Source: Xenorhabdus koppenhoeferi (GTDB taxonomy: Bacteria; Pseudomonadota; Gammaproteobacteria; Enterobacterales; Enterobacteriaceae). From it: a DNA stretch of 64,000 nucleotides. Position numbers and translations under genes: made by a program. The stretch spans positions 1 to 64,000 of the forward strand of contig NZ_FPBJ01000012.1 of assembly GCF_900116635.1 (NCBI RefSeq). The letters run 5' to 3'. Below are positions 1-9,112 of this stretch, piece by piece. How positions within the stretch are numbered: the first letter of the stretch is position 1; each line of letters starts with the position of its first letter. The notes beneath the pieces were generated by a model. The model did not search any database and had not been told where the DNA came from. It saw only the letters and a list, made by a program, of their open reading frames with translations.

Positions 1-213
1 GACCCGTTACGCCAAAAACAGTGCATCGTTTCTTGCCGCAGTCCAAATCCGCTGCCTTGCTCTTTGGTTGAGTATTTCATGACGACGCCATCTAACCTTG
101 TGGCAAACCGATTAAATAATCGCCCTCGTAAAACACGAGATTACAAAACACCGAATGAGTTATTTAAAGGAATACCCACTCATTTACTTCGTCCATTACG
201 GTGTTGCGCTTAA
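1..213 (+). pseudogene. IS30-family transposase, C-terminal fragment
   Basis: The first frame is open from the window edge to a TAA at 211-213. Its end has the IS30-type C-terminus: a run of L-N-N-R-P-R-K-T followed by Y-K-T-P-N-E-L-F, the conserved tail of the DDE transposase integrase core. The part upstream (residues 1-35) does not look like the usual IS30 sequence, so the copy is probably internally damaged as well as cut by the window edge. No convincing terminal inverted repeat is visible after the stop. The family call rests on the short conserved motif and is fairly secure; whether an intact element extends to the left cannot be seen. Confidence 0.7.
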
Positions 214-281
214 TATGTGAATCCAAGATTTAAATTAATATTTTTTAAAATAAGGCCTCAATATAAAACTCTCTGATTGTG

Positions 282-309
282 TTGACATAAAATCCAGCTT
301 CCTTATTCT
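282..309 (+). promoter_or_regulatory. sigma-70-like promoter of the crystallin-like gene
   Basis: TTGACA at 282-287 is followed after 16 bases by TATTCT at 304-309, about 40 bases before the start codon at 350. A CTGGAG ribosome-binding site lies at 335-340. The -35 hexamer matches consensus perfectly; the -10 hexamer is moderate. Confidence 0.55.
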
Positions 310-349
310 GGTCATTCACTACCACAATAAAAATCTGGAGAAAACAATC

Positions 350-976
350 ATGTCTAAAGACAAATTAGTCAATGGTGCTGTATTTTATACTCAAAAGAAT
401 TATGCTGGAGATTCCTATAAATATCCAGAAAATAGTACAGAAGTAAATTTAGTTGGCACTCCATTAAATGATAAGTTTCTTTCCGTTGAAATTGGCACGG
501 ACTCAATTGTGCTTGCCTGGCGACACGGCAGTGATAATCAGTCTGGGCAAATTTATCGTGAATGGGACACAAGCCAAGCTGATATTAGTGATATTCAAGG
601 ATTATCTAGATTTATTGTATTACCATCAAACCGTGGATTGTTATCAGTGAAGTTAGTTAACGAATCAGGTGTAGATCAAGTTTTCAGAGCACATATCCAA
701 ACTTACAAAATCCCTAAAGCAGTAGAAATTTATTCAAATGGAGGCTATGAAATCGTTGGCTTAATACCGAAAGATGGTCTGGAATATGTTACATCCATCG
801 CGGTATTTGATCAGAACCACCATCCTGTTACTCACGGTGCTATTTATTTTAAAAATAATGGTTCTGGCGTTGATATCATTACTCATGATACAACAAAACC
901 TCCCCACATGCGGTTTGAAAAAGCATCAGACTATCAGGTTATTTTGTATCTGGAAAATTATACTACCCATAAGTAA
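350..976 (+). CDS. beta/gamma-crystallin-fold protein with unknown C-terminal domain
   Basis: A 208-residue protein without a signal peptide or membrane segment. Residues about 8-48 and 50-92 look like two Greek-key motifs of the beta/gamma-crystallin superfamily: an aromatic start (G-A-V-F-Y), an N-Y-A-G-D-S turn, and N-D-K-F-L-S-V before the next strand, then a second weaker repeat ending in S-R-F-I-V-L. Microbial crystallin-fold proteins often bind calcium, but a clean N/D-N/D-x-x-S/T-S site is not obvious here. Residues 95-208 resemble nothing I recognise. The gene is a single transcription unit with its own promoter and terminator, next to an IS remnant, so it looks like an accessory gene. 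Function unknown; the fold call is from pattern only. Confidence 0.6.
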   Translation: MSKDKLVNGAVFYTQKNYAGDSYKYPENSTEVNLVGTPLNDKFLSVEIGTDSIVLAWRHGSDNQSGQIYREWDTSQADISDIQGLSRFIVLPSNRGLLSVKLVNESGVDQVFRAHIQTYKIPKAVEIYSNGGYEIVGLIPKDGLEYVTSIAVFDQNHHPVTHGAIYFKNNGSGVDIITHDTTKPPHMRFEKASDYQVILYLENYTTHK

Positions 977-1047
977 AATAAGTCTGAGATTGTAGATATA
1001 AGTTCATTAATCTTTTTTCAATGTTATTAAAATAGAAAGAGATCTGA

Positions 1048-1084
1048 TAAAACAGGCGTGCACTCTATATACGCGCCTGTTTTT
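1048..1084 (+). terminator. Rho-independent terminator after the crystallin-like gene
   Basis: AACAGGCG at 1051-1058 pairs with CGCCTGTT ending near 1081, extended by flanking A and T tracts, and is followed by a T run. Symmetric A/T flanks make it potentially bidirectional. Confidence 0.75.
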
Positions 1085-1365
1085 CAATCAATTATCCCCA
1101 ATCATACGCAATATCTTTATTTATCATTCAATAAGAACATTTAACCCAAAACAAATATCATGTCGTTTAACTTAAATTGATCCAAATTCATATATCCCAT
1201 CCTAATAAAAATTAGTGTTGAAAATGGCAAGGACAATTTTCAGGCAATAGTGTCTGATTATTGCGAGCTAACCATAAGGAAAGAGCTTTAATAAACGATT
1301 TGCATGCCAGGTGACTTGATAAAATCAAGCAACGGCCTGTTACACTAGCTGCTTACAATGACGCC
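1085..1365. other. intergenic stretch without recognisable gene
   Basis: AT-rich DNA between the terminator of the crystallin-like gene and the palindromic repeat. I see no open frame with a ribosome-binding site, no RNA gene and no clear promoter in it. Confidence 0.5.
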
Positions 1366-1556
1366 TATACCCTTCGTCTTTCAAGTTGCTGCTTTGTTGG
1401 CTACGCTCATTCACCCAGTCACATAGTTAGCTATGCTCCCGGGGATTAATGAAGGTTTCTGCCTTTCACCGGAAGCCGGCCTTTGGCTGGGCAAATTCGT
1501 TCCCGACGAATTTGTCATTCCCTTGCCGCCTCGCTGCATCTTGAAATCCATTGGGT
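1366..1556 (+). repeat. dispersed palindromic repeat, copy 1 (long form)
   Basis: Long form of the element found seven times in this window. It opens with TATACCC then TCTTTCAAGTTGC and closes with GCTGCATCTTGAAATCCATT, the two ends being imperfect inverted repeats. The middle carries a CATAG/CTATG hairpin and then three further small hairpins absent from the short form: an AAGG/CCTT stem, a GCCGGCC-type stem around CTTTGG, and a perfect CAAATTCG/CGAATTTG stem. The right end is decayed (GGGTTAAA instead of GGGTATA). It lies between the crystallin-like gene and yfcH. Confidence 0.85.
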
Positions 1557-1709
1557 TAAATGTAATCTATGCAAAAAATTCACTTAATGACAAAATTTTT
1601 CACCGTAAAACTTGATATTGATTACAAATGGCAACATATTTCGCTGTCACTTAAGTCATCTCCTGCTATAGTCAATATTGATTATCTATTTTTGTCACAG
1701 GGGGTGGCT

Positions 1710-2618
1710 ATGCGTATCTTAATTACGGGAGGAACGGGGCTGATTGGTTATCGCTTGACCTGTCAGCTACTTTCTCTCTCCCATTCCATCACCATTCTGA
1801 GTCGTTCACCACAAAAAGTGTACGCTCTGTTTTCCAGTCTCGTTGAATGTTGGACAACGTTAAATGACCAACACGATCTGAATAGTTTTGATGCTGTGAT
1901 TAATCTTGCTGGCGAACCTATCGTCAATAAGCGTTGGACTCCTAAGCAAAAAGAAAGAGTCTGTCAAAGTCGCTGGCAGATCACTGAACGGCTGAGCTCA
2001 TTGATCAACGATAGTGAATCTCCTCCTTCGGTCTTTATTTCTGGTTCAGCTGTTGGTTATTATGGTGATCAGGGGCAATCAGTTGTTACCGAAAATGATC
2101 AACCGCACGATGAGTTTTCCCATCAACTTTGTGCACGCTGGGAGCAGCTTGCTTTGCAGGCGAAAAGTGATAAAACCCGTGTATGTCTGCTACGCACAGG
2201 TATTGTGCTGGCGAAAAAAGGCGGTGCACTGCAAAAGATGCTGCCAATGTTTCGTTTGGGATTAGGCGGTGCAATCGGTCATGGTAAACAATATATGTCG
2301 TGGATACACATTGAGGATACAGTCAATGCTATCTATTACCTGCTGGTTTCACCTGAGTTAGATGGACCTTTCAATATAACATCACCTTATCCCATCCATA
2401 ATGATCAATTCAGTGCCATACTGGCGAGTGTATTGCATCGCCCTGCTTTCGTTCGTGTCCCTGAATTTATGTTAAAAGCGATGATGGGGGAAGCCGCGAC
2501 ATTAGTTTTAGGTGGGCAACAAGCTATTCCCAGGAGGCTGGAAGAGGCAGGATTCGGCTTCCGTTATTTCCGGTTAGAAGAAGCCTTGCAAGATATATTA
2601 AAAACAGAAACTAAATAA
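1710..2618 (+). CDS. yfcH: YfcH, TIGR01777-family NAD(P)-dependent epimerase
   Basis: A 302-residue short-chain dehydrogenase/reductase-like protein of the YfcH (SulA-type epimerase) family; E. coli YfcH is about 297 residues. The N-terminus has the Rossmann dinucleotide motif G-G-T-G-L-I-G within the first 15 residues, then the family pattern N-L-A-G-E-P near residue 70 and S-A-V-G-Y-Y-G near residue 115. The natural substrate is not known in any species. The start at 1710 places the Rossmann strand at the very N-terminus as in homologues and has a GGGGTGG ribosome-binding site; an upstream in-frame extension to 1569 lies partly in the palindromic repeat and is unlikely to be coding. The gene is alone on the plus strand and converges with ampE. 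Confidence 0.9.
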   Translation: MRILITGGTGLIGYRLTCQLLSLSHSITILSRSPQKVYALFSSLVECWTTLNDQHDLNSFDAVINLAGEPIVNKRWTPKQKERVCQSRWQITERLSSLINDSESPPSVFISGSAVGYYGDQGQSVVTENDQPHDEFSHQLCARWEQLALQAKSDKTRVCLLRTGIVLAKKGGALQKMLPMFRLGLGGAIGHGKQYMSWIHIEDTVNAIYYLLVSPELDGPFNITSPYPIHNDQFSAILASVLHRPAFVRVPEFMLKAMMGEAATLVLGGQQAIPRRLEEAGFGFRYFRLEEALQDILKTETK

Positions 2619-2725
2619 AATTGAGTTAAAAATAAAAAGAACAACAGATTCTATCGCACATAGTCTATCAGCTATGAATAAGGAGATAATAAAAAACAGA
2701 TTTAGTACTGTTGTGAGTTCAGACT

Positions 2726-2767
2726 AAAAGCCAGAGAGATAGTTATCACACCACTCTCTCTAGCTTT
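2726..2767. terminator. bidirectional terminator between yfcH and ampE
   Basis: AAAAGCCAGAGAGA at 2726-2739 pairs with TCTCTCTAGCTTT at 2755-2767 with one mismatch. A and T flanks allow termination from both the convergent genes. Confidence 0.65.
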
Positions 2768-2773
2768 CTACTA

Positions 2774-3643
2774 TTAAATTAACGCGCCATAAATCGTCAG
2801 CAATGCAACAATAATCACAATCGTAAATGTAGCTTTTTTAGCTAATGTTACGGCAGCAACTGGTGTTTCTACCGGATTGAGATGTGGTTCTTTACTTAAT
2901 GCAAATTGAGCCAATTGACTGACGACCTTATATTGCGATGTCCGTAAGTCACTCAGCGACGCAATCCAAGCTGGCAAGGCTTTCTCACCATGCCCCAACA
3001 AAGCATAAGCAATACCGGCCAAACGTGCGGGAAGCCAATCTAACCAATGTAATATGCCATCAACACCCGATTGTGCTCGCTGTACCGCTGTTGCGTTTTG
3101 TGCCAGCCATCCCTGATAGGCCCGGAGGCAACCATATCCCATCAGAATAGCGGGACCAATTTCTCCCAGCACAATCAACCAAAAAATCGGTGCCAGATAA
3201 TAGCGAAAATTTATCCAAATTAAGGCATTCTGTGTTTCACGTAACCATTCTTCCTTCGTTACATCAGAAAGTGTCGTATCGGGTAACGTTCCTTGAATTA
3301 CGGTCAGACGTGCAAGATAACTAGTTTGCTGTTCAGAATCATCATCTCGCACTGCCTGAAGATACCTGCGGTAATTACGACGCAGCTCCCCTGCGCCAAT
3401 ACATAACAGACTGATAATAATACTGAATAAAATTGCTGGAATGCCAAAAACAACAGAACCAGAAACTTCAATAAGTTTCCATGTCAAGAAAGCAACCAAG
3501 ACACTCATGCCTAAACTGCCCCACAACGAATAAAATTTTATTCTGGCAAACAATGGCGCTAAATAACGTTCCAACTGCCAATGGTCTCCCATCTTGAAGA
3601 CCCGTTCCCATGCCAATATTAACAATAGAATAAAGAGAGTCAT
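2774..3643 (-). CDS. ampE: AmpE, inner-membrane regulatory signalling protein
   Basis: A 289-residue polytopic inner-membrane protein (E. coli AmpE 284 residues) related in fold to the CbiB/CobD family. It is normally co-transcribed with ampD and linked to beta-lactamase induction, although its biochemical role is not established. Hydrophobic segments lie near residues 1-15, 45-90, 145-175 and at the C-terminus (I-V-I-I-V-A-L-L-T-I-Y-G-A-L). Conserved family stretches include W-I-N-F-R-Y-Y-L-A-P and L-L-G-H-G-E-K-A-L-P-A-W. I chose ATG 3643 because it aligns with the E. coli start and has AAGGAG eight bases upstream; a GTG nine bases earlier overlaps the ampD stop codon. The gene is intact although its partner ampD is reduced to a tail. 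Confidence 0.9.
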   Translation of the reverse strand: MTLFILLLILAWERVFKMGDHWQLERYLAPLFARIKFYSLWGSLGMSVLVAFLTWKLIEVSGSVVFGIPAILFSIIISLLCIGAGELRRNYRRYLQAVRDDDSEQQTSYLARLTVIQGTLPDTTLSDVTKEEWLRETQNALIWINFRYYLAPIFWLIVLGEIGPAILMGYGCLRAYQGWLAQNATAVQRAQSGVDGILHWLDWLPARLAGIAYALLGHGEKALPAWIASLSDLRTSQYKVVSQLAQFALSKEPHLNPVETPVAAVTLAKKATFTIVIIVALLTIYGALI

Positions 3644-3648
3644 CCAAC

Positions 3649-3777
3649 TCACTCCTTCAATAGTTGTTTATAATGTTCCCAATAAAAATAATGTCCTGGA
3701 TCGGTCTTTCTATCCGGTGCGATATCACTGTGTCCCGTGATATTACTGCGGATATCAAGATACTGACTGATAAGCAT
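3649..3777 (-). pseudogene. ampD: ampD, 3-prime remnant only
   Basis: The last ~40 codons of 1,6-anhydro-N-acetylmuramyl-L-alanine amidase survive in frame up to the TGA at 3649-3651: I-R-S-N-I-T-G-H-S-D-I-A-P-D-R-K-T-D-P-G, which carries the third zinc-ligand histidine/aspartate region of the family. Upstream of about 3777 similarity stops abruptly; the first ~150 residues, including the first zinc ligands and the catalytic glutamate, are gone. An open frame runs on to 3888 but its sequence is unlike AmpD. The remnant still abuts ampE as in other enterobacteria, so it is the original locus, cut at a point close to an IS110 fragment. Confidence 0.85.
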
Positions 3778-3910
3778 TATCTGCGGACTACGATAAGAGC
3801 CGCGTATCTGCGCCTTATTTTCCTCACGAGCTTTAAACTCAGAATGTAATTCAGACCGGTCTGACCTGTCTTCGTTATCCCCATCCATTGCCAGAGCAAC
3901 CTTTCAGTGT

Positions 3911-4086
3911 TCACCCTTTTGTTTCCAGTTCGCGTGCCCAGTTCTGGGATCCACTGCAAACTTCCATACCAATCAGACAGGGTTCCCGGTTAGCAAAAAA
4001 TGTCAGCAACGCATCCTGTTTTTTCTGCTTATCCACTATCTCACTTGTATGGAAATCAACCATATGCAATTCCAGAACTCGGGTTA
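3911..4086 (-). pseudogene. IS110-family transposase, N-terminal fragment
   Basis: The minus strand from about 4086 to the TGA at 3911-3913 encodes a stretch typical of the N-terminal DEDD domain of IS110-type transposases: L-H-M-V-D near the start, a run of charged residues, F-F-A-N-R-E-P-C-L-I-G-M-E and then Q-N-W-A-R-E-L. The initial residues and the whole C-terminal domain are missing, and the frame ends soon after. It sits directly between the der stop codon and the ampD remnant, marking a recombination scar. Bases 3778-3910 between it and ampD contain no recognisable homology. Confidence 0.7.
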
Positions 4087-4087
4087 A

Positions 4088-5578
4088 TTAACGCTTTTTC
4101 AAATGTTCTATCAAACGCTTACGCTTACGAAGCTGAGTTGCCGTTAACGCATTTTTCTTACCTGCGTAAGGGTTAGCTCCTTCTTTAAATTGGATGCGAA
4201 TAGGTGTTCCCATCACTTTTAAAGAACGACGGAAATAGTTCATCAAATAACGCTTATAAGAATCAGGTAAATCGGTTACCTGATTACCGTGGATAACAAC
4301 GATAGGTGGATTGTAACCCCCTGCATGAGCGTATTTCATTTTCACCCTACGACCACGGATCATCGGCGGTTGATGATCATCTTCTGCCATACGCATAATG
4401 CGAGTCAGTAAAGATGTGTTCACACGACGGGTCGCACTTTCATAGGCTTCCAGAATTGATTCAAATAAATTGCCGACACCACTGCCATGCAGCGCAGAAA
4501 TAAAGTGAACACGGGCAAAATCAACAAATCCCAGACGTAGATCCAGCATGTCCTTAACGTGATCTTTATCTTCCTGACTCATGCCATCCCATTTGTTGAC
4601 AGCGATAACCAGTGAACGACCACTGTTAAGAATAAAACCAAGCAGGGAAAGATCTTGATCTGAAATACCTTCACGAGCATCGACTACCAATAATACGACA
4701 TTGGCATCTTCAATCGCCTGAAGTGTTTTGATAACAGAAAATTTCTCTACAGTTTCAGTGACTTTTCCACGTTTACGAACACCTGCGGTATCAATCAGAA
4801 TATATTCACGGCCATCACGCTCCATGGGAATATATATGCTGTCGCGGGTTGTACCGGGCATGTCATACACAACAACACGCTCTTCCCCCAGAATACGGTT
4901 GGTTAATGTAGATTTCCCTACATTTGGGCGACCAACAATCGCAAGCTTTAAAGGTAAAGTAGTAGGATCGAAGTCCTCCTCCTGCTCCTCTTCAACAGAA
5001 GCATCCAATTCAGCCTGTTCTATCTCTGCCCAATAAGCAGCATTGGCTTCTTCTTCAGTTAATTCGACTTCTTCTGTCTCCTCTTTATCGGAAAAAGGCA
5101 GTAATACCCGTTCAATCAGTTGCGTGACTCCACGACCGTGAGAAGCCGCGATGGAATAAATGTCGCCCAATCCCAGTGAATAAAATTCTGCAATAGATGT
5201 TGCAATATCAATGCCATCAGTCTTGTTCGCTACTAGAAAGGTTGCTTTTTCACGATTACGCAGATGCTTTGCAATCCCATGATCTGCTGGCATCAACCCT
5301 GATCTGGCATCAACCATGAATAGAACGATATCGGCTTCTTCGATAGCCATCAAAGATTGCATAGCCATATGGGTTTCTACACCCTCTTCCATACCATCAA
5401 TACCTCCCGTATCAATGATAATGAACTCCTGCCCTTCAATCTCAGCCCGTCCATATTTACGATCACGGGTTAAGCCAGGGAAATCCGCTACCAGCGCATC
5501 TCTGGTCCGGGTTAATCGGTTAAATAAGGTGGACTTTCCAACATTGGGGCGCCCAACCAGTGCAACGACAGGTATCAT
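4088..5578 (-). CDS. der: Der (EngA), double-domain ribosome-assembly GTPase
   Basis: Essential GTPase for 50S subunit maturation, 496 residues (E. coli 490). It contains two consecutive G domains, each with G-R-P-N-V-G-K-S-T (about residues 9-17 and 213-221), D-T-G-G or D-T-A-G, and N-K-x-D motifs, joined by an acidic linker rich in E, and then a KH-like domain and a basic tail. I prefer ATG 5578, which aligns with the E. coli start and has a GAGG ribosome-binding site eight bases upstream; an ATG seven codons earlier (5599) has no such site. It follows bamB in the same direction, the usual enterobacterial order, and is the last gene of that block. Confidence 0.97.
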   Translation of the reverse strand: MIPVVALVGRPNVGKSTLFNRLTRTRDALVADFPGLTRDRKYGRAEIEGQEFIIIDTGGIDGMEEGVETHMAMQSLMAIEEADIVLFMVDARSGLMPADHGIAKHLRNREKATFLVANKTDGIDIATSIAEFYSLGLGDIYSIAASHGRGVTQLIERVLLPFSDKEETEEVELTEEEANAAYWAEIEQAELDASVEEEQEEDFDPTTLPLKLAIVGRPNVGKSTLTNRILGEERVVVYDMPGTTRDSIYIPMERDGREYILIDTAGVRKRGKVTETVEKFSVIKTLQAIEDANVVLLVVDAREGISDQDLSLLGFILNSGRSLVIAVNKWDGMSQEDKDHVKDMLDLRLGFVDFARVHFISALHGSGVGNLFESILEAYESATRRVNTSLLTRIMRMAEDDHQPPMIRGRRVKMKYAHAGGYNPPIVVIHGNQVTDLPDSYKRYLMNYFRRSLKVMGTPIRIQFKEGANPYAGKKNALTATQLRKRKRLIEHLKKR

Positions 5579-5648
5579 TTTTGATGCCTCATGACTCAAT
5601 TTAAATCTATATCCTGCTGAAAATGAAAGAATTTAACGTTGTTTACTA

Positions 5649-5708
5649 CAAAATTAACCACAACAGCATTGTCCATTACAACATCGTCCACGACAACAGG
5701 ATATTAAA
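5649..5708. repeat. degenerate 15-bp minisatellite, about four units
   Basis: Four consecutive 15-base units (5649, 5664, 5679, 5694) share a CAACA/CAGCAT start and, in the middle two, a GTCCA core. The copies differ at several positions. The array fills part of the bamB-der gap, upstream of the der start. Confidence 0.5.
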
Positions 5709-5717
5709 AAGACGAGA

Positions 5718-5749
5718 ACGGCTCCTGTTACTGTCAGCACAGGAGCCGT
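5718..5749 (-). terminator. strong hairpin between bamB and der
   Basis: ACGGCTCCTGT at 5718-5728 and ACAGGAGCCGT at 5739-5749 form a perfect 11-bp stem with a 10-base loop. On the minus strand a T-rich run follows eight bases beyond the stem, so it may terminate or attenuate transcription leaving bamB before der. Confidence 0.6.
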
Positions 5750-5770
5750 GTAAAGTTTTGTGCCACTATC

Positions 5771-5834
5771 TATATTCCCTTTATCTTTCAAGCTACAGCG
5801 TTTTATTGGCTGCAACGCGAAATCCATTGGGATA
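5771..5834 (+). repeat. dispersed palindromic repeat, copy 2 (internally deleted)
   Basis: The left end (TTATCTTTCAAGCTACAGC, then TTGGCTGC) is joined directly to the right end (AAATCCATTGGGATA), so the whole middle is missing. Located between bamB and der, same orientation as the other copies. Confidence 0.65.
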
Positions 5835-5855
5835 GCCTTAACACATGTTTTGGAA

Positions 5856-7028
5856 TTAGCGGGTATACAGGTAAACTGTCCCGTCCTTCGCTTGTACCAT
5901 CAGTTTATCACTAGCAACAACCGGACGGCTCAACAGGCCAGAACCATCAACCTTATGCTGAGCTACAAATTTGCCATCAGCCATATTCAACCAATGCAAA
6001 TAACCCTCGCTATCTCCTACAACCAGATAACCATTATACATTTCTGGTGCAGTCAAATGACGGTGCAAAAGATCACTTTGTGTCCATAATGTAACGCCAT
6101 CACTTTTGCGCAGAGACAAAATACTGTCGTTCTGATCAACAATAAAAATATTGTCATCAGTTACAACCATATCATTCACAGAGCCTAAGTCACGTTTCCA
6201 GATAATCTGGCCTGAACGCATATCCATTGCAACTAAATTGCCGTTATAAGCAATGGCGTAAATAACATTGTCAGAAATGACGGGGGTCATATCAACATCA
6301 TTCAGGCGATCAATTTCGGTAGAACCCGTTACCTGCGAAATACGCTTCTGCCAAATCAGCTCGCCCTGAGAGAGCAAAACTGCACTGATACGACCATTAT
6401 CACCACCTACAACCGCTGCACCGTAAGCTACAGCAGGGGCCGATTCACCACGAACTGATAATGGAGGTGCATCCATATTGACTGACCACACGATACTGCC
6501 GTCCGTTTCTTTCAATGCCTGCAACAGGCCGTTGCCAGTATGAATCAAGACAAGTCCACTCTCTACCACAGGACGTGACAAGGCTTCACCGGCAACTGTC
6601 GATTCCCATTCAACTTTACCGTTTTCTGTATTCAGTGCGATGACTTTTGCCTTTTCTGTACCAACATAAAGGCGATCATCAAATACCGTCAAACCACCGG
6701 AAAGCAGTACCGGCAAGTTGGATGACAGAAAACCTGTTTTCTTGGACAAATTAATTGCCCACAATTCTTTACCACTATCTATGTCCAGTGCTTTGACAAC
6801 ACCGTAGCGATCAGCGACATAAACTGTTGAACCCTGCCAAGCTGGTGATAGGCGAGAGTAATAGTGCCCGATGCCGTTCCCAACGGACTTATCCCAAACA
6901 ACACGGGGATTGAATTGATTTTCAACCTTTGGTAACGGTGACATTGCTACCGTATCCTGTTCGCTCAAACAACCAGCCAGCAGAACAGAAGCAACCAGCC
7001 CAACCAAGAGTGTTTTTCGCAGTTGCAT
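5856..7028 (-). CDS. bamB: BamB (YfgL), outer-membrane assembly lipoprotein
   Basis: Lipoprotein of the BAM complex that folds beta-barrel proteins into the outer membrane; 390 residues (E. coli 392). The N-terminus is a lipoprotein signal with the lipobox L-L-A-G-C (Cys at about residue 19). The rest is an eight-bladed PQQ-type beta-propeller, visible as recurrent A-L-D/x-x-G-x-x-x-W segments such as K-A-L-D-I-D-S-G-K-E-L-W and V-A-M-D-M-R-S-G-Q-I-I-W. The start has an AAGGGAG site upstream. It is preceded by yfgM and followed by der; the gap to der holds a hairpin, a minisatellite and a repeat remnant. Confidence 0.97.
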   Translation of the reverse strand: MQLRKTLLVGLVASVLLAGCLSEQDTVAMSPLPKVENQFNPRVVWDKSVGNGIGHYYSRLSPAWQGSTVYVADRYGVVKALDIDSGKELWAINLSKKTGFLSSNLPVLLSGGLTVFDDRLYVGTEKAKVIALNTENGKVEWESTVAGEALSRPVVESGLVLIHTGNGLLQALKETDGSIVWSVNMDAPPLSVRGESAPAVAYGAAVVGGDNGRISAVLLSQGELIWQKRISQVTGSTEIDRLNDVDMTPVISDNVIYAIAYNGNLVAMDMRSGQIIWKRDLGSVNDMVVTDDNIFIVDQNDSILSLRKSDGVTLWTQSDLLHRHLTAPEMYNGYLVVGDSEGYLHWLNMADGKFVAQHKVDGSGLLSRPVVASDKLMVQAKDGTVYLYTR

Positions 7029-7043
7029 TAGAAGTTGGCTCCC

Positions 7044-7664
7044 TTAGTTGGATAAGTTATTAAATTTAATTTTAATGGAATCTTTCATTACCTGAGGGCC
7101 TTCTGATTCAAGCCCTTTGGAATATGCTGCACGCGCACCAGCAATATTGCCTTTTTTCGCCAGAATATCTCCACGGAGATCTTCCGTCGCAACCACCCAG
7201 CCTTTACCTTTGACCTGTTCCAGCGTTTTCAATGCAGCATCTGTTTTATCTTCCGCCAATTGAACCCTGGCTAAACGCAGATTGGAAATAGCTCGCATGT
7301 TCTCATCTTTGGCTTTGCCAGATGCGGTTAGCAAATTTTTCTCAGCCCGGGCCAAATCATTTTTTTCAACAGCATGTTTTGCCAGTTCCAGATCAGCCAT
7401 CACACCGTAGATGTTATCCGTTGTATTAGCGAATTTTTCTGCGGCAACAATGCTTTCTTTCGACCCCGATGCCAGCGATGTGTTCAACGCCTCAAATTCC
7501 GCTGCTGTCTCATGTAATTGGTTTGTTTGATGAGTCTGCCAGTAACGCCAGCCAATCAAAACCCCAATGCCCAGAACTAAACCAACAGCAATATATTTAC
7601 CGTTGGTGGCGAAAAAACGCTTTATTACGTCAACTTTTTCAGTTTCAGTGGTATAGACTTCCAC
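7044..7664 (-). CDS. yfgM: YfgM, SecYEG-associated periplasmic chaperone-like protein
   Basis: A 206-residue protein with one N-terminal membrane anchor (about residues 24-43, I-A-V-G-L-V-L-G-I-G-V-L-I-G-W) and a periplasmic tetratricopeptide-like domain. In E. coli YfgM (206 residues) partners PpiD at the Sec translocon. The start codon is GTG at 7664, preceded by AAGGAGA; it aligns with the E. coli N-terminus (M-E-x-Y). It lies 13 bases after the hisS stop and 15 before bamB, so the three genes are probably one operon. Confidence 0.95.
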   Translation of the reverse strand: MEVYTTETEKVDVIKRFFATNGKYIAVGLVLGIGVLIGWRYWQTHQTNQLHETAAEFEALNTSLASGSKESIVAAEKFANTTDNIYGVMADLELAKHAVEKNDLARAEKNLLTASGKAKDENMRAISNLRLARVQLAEDKTDAALKTLEQVKGKGWVVATEDLRGDILAKKGNIAGARAAYSKGLESEGPQVMKDSIKIKFNNLSN

Positions 7665-7677
7665 AGAGTCTTTCTCC

Positions 7678-8955
7678 TTAGCCTAACAATTCGGTCAAAT
7701 GCGCTGCGATCGCTTGTTGTGACAACGTTTCTTGTTCACCGTTACGTAAATCTTTCACCGTGATATTGCCTGCCTGAATTTCGTCTTCTCCAAGGATCAG
7801 GGCAACTTTGGCTCCATGCTTACCTGCACGTACCAGCTGTTTTTTAAAGTTACCACCACCATGATTGGTCATCAGACGTAATTCTGGTAGTTGATCGCGG
7901 ATCTTCTCTGCCAGTATCAATGCTGCCTGCTGGCTACCTTGACCAGAGGAGGAAAGATAAACATCAACAACTGTCAGATCTGCAATAAAATCAGGATTGA
8001 CTTCCTGAACTAACAGAACCATACGTTCCATACCCATTGCAAAACCCACTGCCGGTGTTGCCTTTCCGCCTAATTGCTCAACCAGACCATCGTAACGACC
8101 ACCTGCACAGATTGTTCCCTGAGCACCCAATGCGGATGTTACCCATTCAAAAACAGTACGATTGTAGTAATCAAGACCACGAACCAGACGCTGGTTGATA
8201 CGATATTTGATACCTGCGCTATCAAGGATCTGGCACAGGCCATCAAAATGCTCTCTTGCTTCGGCATCAAGATAATCAAACAGTTCCGGAGCATCGTTAA
8301 GAAGTTGCTGAATTTCAGGATTTTTGGAATCCAGAACACGTAGTGGATTGGTATACATACGGCGCTGGCAGTCTTCGTTCAGTTTCTCTTTATGCTGTTC
8401 CAGGAATGCCACCAGAGCTTCACGGTAATTTGCACGTGCTTCCAATGAACCAATAGAGTTAAGTTCAAGCGTCACATGGTCAGCAATACCCAACTCACGC
8501 CACCAGCGGGCAGTCATTAAAATCATTTCAGCATCAATATCCGGCCCTTGCAGACCAAATACTTCAGCACCTAACTGATGGAATTGGCGATAGCGACCTT
8601 TTTGTGGACGCTCATAACGGAACATAGGCCCGATATACCATAAACGCTGTTCCTGATTGTACAGCAGACCATGTTGAATACCGGCACGAACACACCCAGC
8701 AGTATTTTCTGGGCGCAGGGTCAAACTTTCCCCATTGCGGTCATCAAAGGTGTACATCTCTTTTTCGACAACATCGGTGACTTCCCCAATCGCACGTTTG
8801 AATAACGGGGTCTGCTCTATAATCGGTGTCCGAATTTCGCTAAAACCATAACCTGACAGCACACGTTTCACTGTAGATTCAATTCGTTGCCAAACGACCG
8901 TTTCAGCAGGAAGGCAATCGTTCATACCACGAATAGCTGGGATATTTTTTGTCAC
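7678..8955 (-). CDS. hisS: Histidyl-tRNA synthetase
   Basis: Class II aminoacyl-tRNA synthetase charging tRNA-His, 425 residues (E. coli 424). Class II motifs are visible: motif 1 around residues 45-60 (T-P-I-I-E-Q-T-x-L-F), motif 2 with [12 protein letters not shown] near residue 115, the HisA motif L-V-R-G-L-D-Y-Y near residue 258, and motif 3 (G-F-A-M-G-M-E-R) near 305, followed by an anticodon-binding domain. Start is GTG 8955 with an AAGAGAT site. It lies between ispG and yfgM on the same strand, as in E. coli. Confidence 0.98.
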   Translation of the reverse strand: MTKNIPAIRGMNDCLPAETVVWQRIESTVKRVLSGYGFSEIRTPIIEQTPLFKRAIGEVTDVVEKEMYTFDDRNGESLTLRPENTAGCVRAGIQHGLLYNQEQRLWYIGPMFRYERPQKGRYRQFHQLGAEVFGLQGPDIDAEMILMTARWWRELGIADHVTLELNSIGSLEARANYREALVAFLEQHKEKLNEDCQRRMYTNPLRVLDSKNPEIQQLLNDAPELFDYLDAEAREHFDGLCQILDSAGIKYRINQRLVRGLDYYNRTVFEWVTSALGAQGTICAGGRYDGLVEQLGGKATPAVGFAMGMERMVLLVQEVNPDFIADLTVVDVYLSSSGQGSQQAALILAEKIRDQLPELRLMTNHGGGNFKKQLVRAGKHGAKVALILGEDEIQAGNITVKDLRNGEQETLSQQAIAAHLTELLG

Positions 8956-9112
8956 GTTTTATCTCTTATTAATATTTATACAATGGCGTCGATTATAAAA
9001 GCGAATACTCGCAAGGTTCAATCAGCAAGAAAAACTATAGCTGCATACCCAATCAGATACCCGGATAAAGTTATATACTGGCGCGTAATAATACGGGCCA
9101 GCATCAGGCATA

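Noticed and set aside
1433-1615. 60-residue open frame in the first palindromic repeat
   Set aside because: It is just the translated repeat; the same happens in copies 4-6 and no start signal is present.
3778-3888. N-terminal extension of the ampD remnant as a novel small protein
   Set aside because: The sequence is unlike AmpD, lacks a ribosome-binding site and lies between two remnants; probably junk joined in frame.
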